Shown: positions 61,955-64,000 of the stretch, piece after piece
How positions within the stretch are numbered: the stretch's first letter is position 1
Layout of the letters: the number at the start of each line of letters is the position of its first letter
NCBI RefSeq assembly: GCF_008364825.1
Contig: NZ_VTTO01000003.1
Span: forward strand, 186,001-250,000
DNA from: Azospirillum sp. B21
Lineage (GTDB): Bacteria > Pseudomonadota > Alphaproteobacteria > Azospirillales > Azospirillaceae
Direction of reading: 5' to 3'
DNA length: 64,000 nt
Made by a program: the position numbers and the translations under genes
The notes under the pieces: generated by a model
What the model saw: only the letters and a program-made list of their open reading frames with translations
Database searches by the model: none
Told to the model about the DNA's origin: nothing

Positions 61955-63295
61955 ATGTTCGAAAAGGTCCTGATCGCGAACCGTGGTGAGATCGCTCTGC
62001 GCATCCACCGCGCCTGCCGCGAGATGGGGATCCAGACCGTGGCGGTGCATTCCACCGCCGACGCCGACGCCATGCACGTCCGCCTCGCCGACGAGAGCGT
62101 GTGCATCGGTCCGGCGTCTGCGCGTGAGAGCTACCTCAACATCCCGGCCATCCTGTCGGCGGCGTCGATCACCAATGCCGACGCCATCCATCCCGGCATC
62201 GGCTTCCTGTCCGAAAACGCTCAGTTCGCCGAGATGGTGGAGGAGCACGGCTTCACCTTCATCGGCCCGACGCCGGAGCATATCCGGATCATGGGCGACA
62301 AGGTCACCGCCAAGAAGACGGTGATGGAGCAGGGTCTGCCGGTGGTGCCCGGATCCGACGGCCCGGTGACGACGCTGGAAGAGGCCGAGAAGGTCGCCCA
62401 CGAGACCGGCTATCCGGTGCTCATCAAGGCGGCGGCCGGCGGCGGCGGAAAGGGCATGAAGGTCGCCCGCAACCCCGACCAGCTGAAGGAAGCCTATCAG
62501 TTGGCCCGTGGCGAGGCGCGCGCCGCCTTCGGCAACGACGAGGTCTATCTGGAGAAGTATCTCGGCCATCCGCGGCACATCGAGATCCAACTCCTGGGCG
62601 ACACCCACGGCGCCTGCGTGCATTTCGGCGAGCGCGACTGCTCCGTCCAGCGCCGGCACCAGAAGGTGATCGAGGAGGCGCCGAGCCCGGCCCTGAACGC
62701 CGAGCAGCGCGAGTATATCGGCGCCCTCGCGGCCAAGACCGCGGCGGCCATCGGCTACCGCGGCGTCGGCACGATGGAGTTCCTGTTCGAGGATGGGCAG
62801 TTCTATTTCATCGAAATGAACACCCGCCTGCAGGTGGAACACACCATCACCGAGATGATCACCGGCATCGATCTGGTCCGCGAGCAGATCCGCGTCGCCG
62901 CCGGTGCGCCGCTGGGCTATGGCCAGCCGGACATCCGTTTCGAAGGCCACGCCATCGAGTGCCGCGTGAACGCCGAGAATCCGGAGACCTTCATGCCGTC
63001 GCCGGGCAAGATCGACGGCTACCACGCGCCGGGCGGCCTGGGCGTCCGCGTCGATTCGGCGCTGTATGACGGCTACCGCGTGCCGTCGCATTACGACAGC
63101 CTGATCGCCAAGCTGGTCGTCCACGGCACCACCCGCAACGAGTGCCTGATGCGGCTGCGCCGTTCGATCGAGGAGTATGTGATCGGCGGCATCCAGACCA
63201 CGCTGCCGCTGCATGACCGCATCATCGCCCAGCAGGCCTTCATCGATGGCAATTACGACATCCATTGGCTGGAACAGCTGATGGCGAAGTCCTGA
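61955..63295 (+). CDS. accC: Biotin carboxylase of acetyl-CoA carboxylase
   Basis: A 446-residue ATP-grasp enzyme. Starts FEKVLIANRGEIALRIHRACREMGI; has the glycine-rich ATP loop AAAGGGGKGMK, the HIEIQLLGD and QRRHQKVIEEAPS segments, MEFLFEDGQFYFIEMNTRLQVEHTITEMITGIDLV, and the C-terminal domain with NAENPETFMPSPGKI. It carboxylates biotin on AccB. I use ATG at 61955; TTG at 61949 has better spacing to GGGG and is the alternative. Confidence 0.97.
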   Translation: MFEKVLIANRGEIALRIHRACREMGIQTVAVHSTADADAMHVRLADESVCIGPASARESYLNIPAILSAASITNADAIHPGIGFLSENAQFAEMVEEHGFTFIGPTPEHIRIMGDKVTAKKTVMEQGLPVVPGSDGPVTTLEEAEKVAHETGYPVLIKAAAGGGGKGMKVARNPDQLKEAYQLARGEARAAFGNDEVYLEKYLGHPRHIEIQLLGDTHGACVHFGERDCSVQRRHQKVIEEAPSPALNAEQREYIGALAAKTAAAIGYRGVGTMEFLFEDGQFYFIEMNTRLQVEHTITEMITGIDLVREQIRVAAGAPLGYGQPDIRFEGHAIECRVNAENPETFMPSPGKIDGYHAPGGLGVRVDSALYDGYRVPSHYDSLIAKLVVHGTTRNECLMRLRRSIEEYVIGGIQTTLPLHDRIIAQQAFIDGNYDIHWLEQLMAKS

Positions 63296-63788
63296 CCAGC
63301 TGCCGGGTCCAACTGTATAGCGAAAGATGCTGCGACAATCCGTCGCGGTTCTAAAGCCCCTCCCTCAAGTCGAGAGAGGGGCTTTTTCTTTATAAGATCT
63401 TTCTTTTAAAAGAGAGCCGCCACCATAGTGGTGCGATTGATATTTTGCATTTTAGGAATTCGGCTGCTCTCTCGCGTTTCTATTCGCAAACTGCGAGGCC
63501 GGCTGCATTTCCCGACGATTGCCGGTGCATGCCTGTCGCTGTACGGGTCTTGGAGTTCATAGGGGTTTTCCCCAAAGGCCGTTCTCGGGTCCGGCTGTTG
63601 TGCATGGCACGCCTCTTGCTCTTTTGATCTGGGTCAGTGCGGACCGGCATCCACCCAGGGTAGATGAACAGGCTCCCCGCTCTCCGTACCCAGCAATCGC
63701 CCGGTCCGGCGGTGTCGCGCCGTCCTGTTCGTGCCCCTCTGTCTCAAGCCCCCCTGTCCCAAGCCCATTGTTCGACGAGGCCCCGTCC
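63296..63788. other. Gap between accC and the PAS receptor gene
   Basis: 493 bases. It opens with the accC terminator, then an AT-rich segment (63385-63480) that may hold promoters, then GC-rich sequence without a convincing gene. Small frames have no ribosome binding site. Confidence 0.4.
63354..63390 (+). terminator. Terminator after accC
   Basis: A 9-bp stem AAGCCCCTC/GAGGGGCTT (63354-63362 with 63376-63384), with further pairing in the loop, is followed by TTTCTTT, 58 bases past the accC stop. Confidence 0.85.
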
Positions 63789-64000
63789 ATGCGCGTGAAC
63801 GAACCGATCACCGACCGCGAAATCGTGATGGAAGACGGCGTCCTGCTGGTGTCGCGTACCGACACCGGCGGGCGCATCGCCTTCGTCAACAAGGCCTTTG
63901 TCGACATCAGCGGCTATACGGAGGCCGAACTGATCGGCGCGCCGCATAACCTGATCCGCCACCCCCACATGCCGAAGGAGGCCTTCGCCGACTTGTGGGC
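63789..64000 (+). CDS. Aer-like PAS-domain chemoreceptor, 3' end outside window
   Basis: Only the first 70 residues are in the window. They form the beginning of a PAS domain: VNEPITDREIVMEDGVLLVSRTDTGGRIAFVNKAFVDISGYTEAELIGAPHNLIRHPHMPKEAFADLW. The NLIRHPxMPxxAFxDxW ending is the signature of Aer-type FAD-PAS domains in energy-taxis receptors, so a methyl-accepting signalling domain is expected beyond the window. The ATG at 63789 lacks a strong ribosome binding site. Confidence 0.85.
   Translation, partial: MRVNEPITDREIVMEDGVLLVSRTDTGGRIAFVNKAFVDISGYTEAELIGAPHNLIRHPHMPKEAFADLW

Overview
The window reads as a GC-rich alphaproteobacterial chromosome segment, most likely Azospirillum or a close relative in the Rhodospirillales. 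The evidence is the uniformly high GC at third codon positions, the gene order yceD-rpmF-plsX-fabH-ihfA-merR and yqeY-dnaG-rpoD, a MucR/Ros regulator, a ribBX-type riboflavin gene and many chemotaxis and stress genes. It is almost all core chromosome: I see no insertion sequence, prophage, integron, CRISPR array or clear pseudogene. Strand use and base composition are even throughout, apart from AT-rich intergenic gaps.

Region by region. 1-5.3 kb: the end of a GAF/HD-GYP phosphodiesterase, a lone hypD, a tandem universal stress protein, a palindromic intergenic repeat and a CHASE3-type chemoreceptor. 5.3-9.3 kb: an ElaA-type acetyltransferase, an unknown protein, a secreted FliL-like protein, a DUF892 ferritin-like stress protein, two small proteins and a mucR-like regulator. 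9.8-12.3 kb: rpiB, glyA, nrdR. 12.3-20.8 kb, minus strand: bamE, ribD, ribE, ribBX, ribH, nusB, thiL, a second FliL-like gene and hppA. The ribD-hppA block looks inverted relative to the order I recall from other alphaproteobacteria. 20.9-26.1 kb: cytochrome bc1 chaperone, yceD, rpmF, plsX, fabH, ihfA, a MerR-type regulator and tRNA-Pro(GGG).

26.1-35.3 kb: an ohr/ohrR peroxide module with repeated palindromic operators, a GNAT, an alpha/beta hydrolase, prmB, arsC, serA, a secreted HEXXH protein, an HNH protein, an EamA transporter and carA (carB is not present). 35.6-40.6 kb: yqeY, dnaG, rpoD and a CAT-anticodon tRNA. 41.0-49.9 kb: an ECF sigma/anti-sigma pair, a hydrolase, an SRPBCC protein, a zinc alcohol dehydrogenase, treZ and a glycogen-debranching-type enzyme; this is a plausible stress and carbohydrate block. 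49.9-50.6 kb is a long AT-rich gap with a DnaA box.

50.6-64 kb: two small proteins, a SPOR/NodB deacetylase, a DUF2934 protein, a divergent L,D-transpeptidase/DUF882 pair for cell-wall remodelling, an XRE regulator, a CtrA-type site, an EHD/dynamin-like membrane GTPase, a periplasmic binding protein, the aroQ-accB-accC operon and the start of an Aer-like PAS chemoreceptor.

No single locus is a clear undescribed system. The best leads are the EHD-like GTPase with its divergent neighbour, the altered riboflavin genes, the four operator-like palindromes around ohr, and the paired FliL-like genes.
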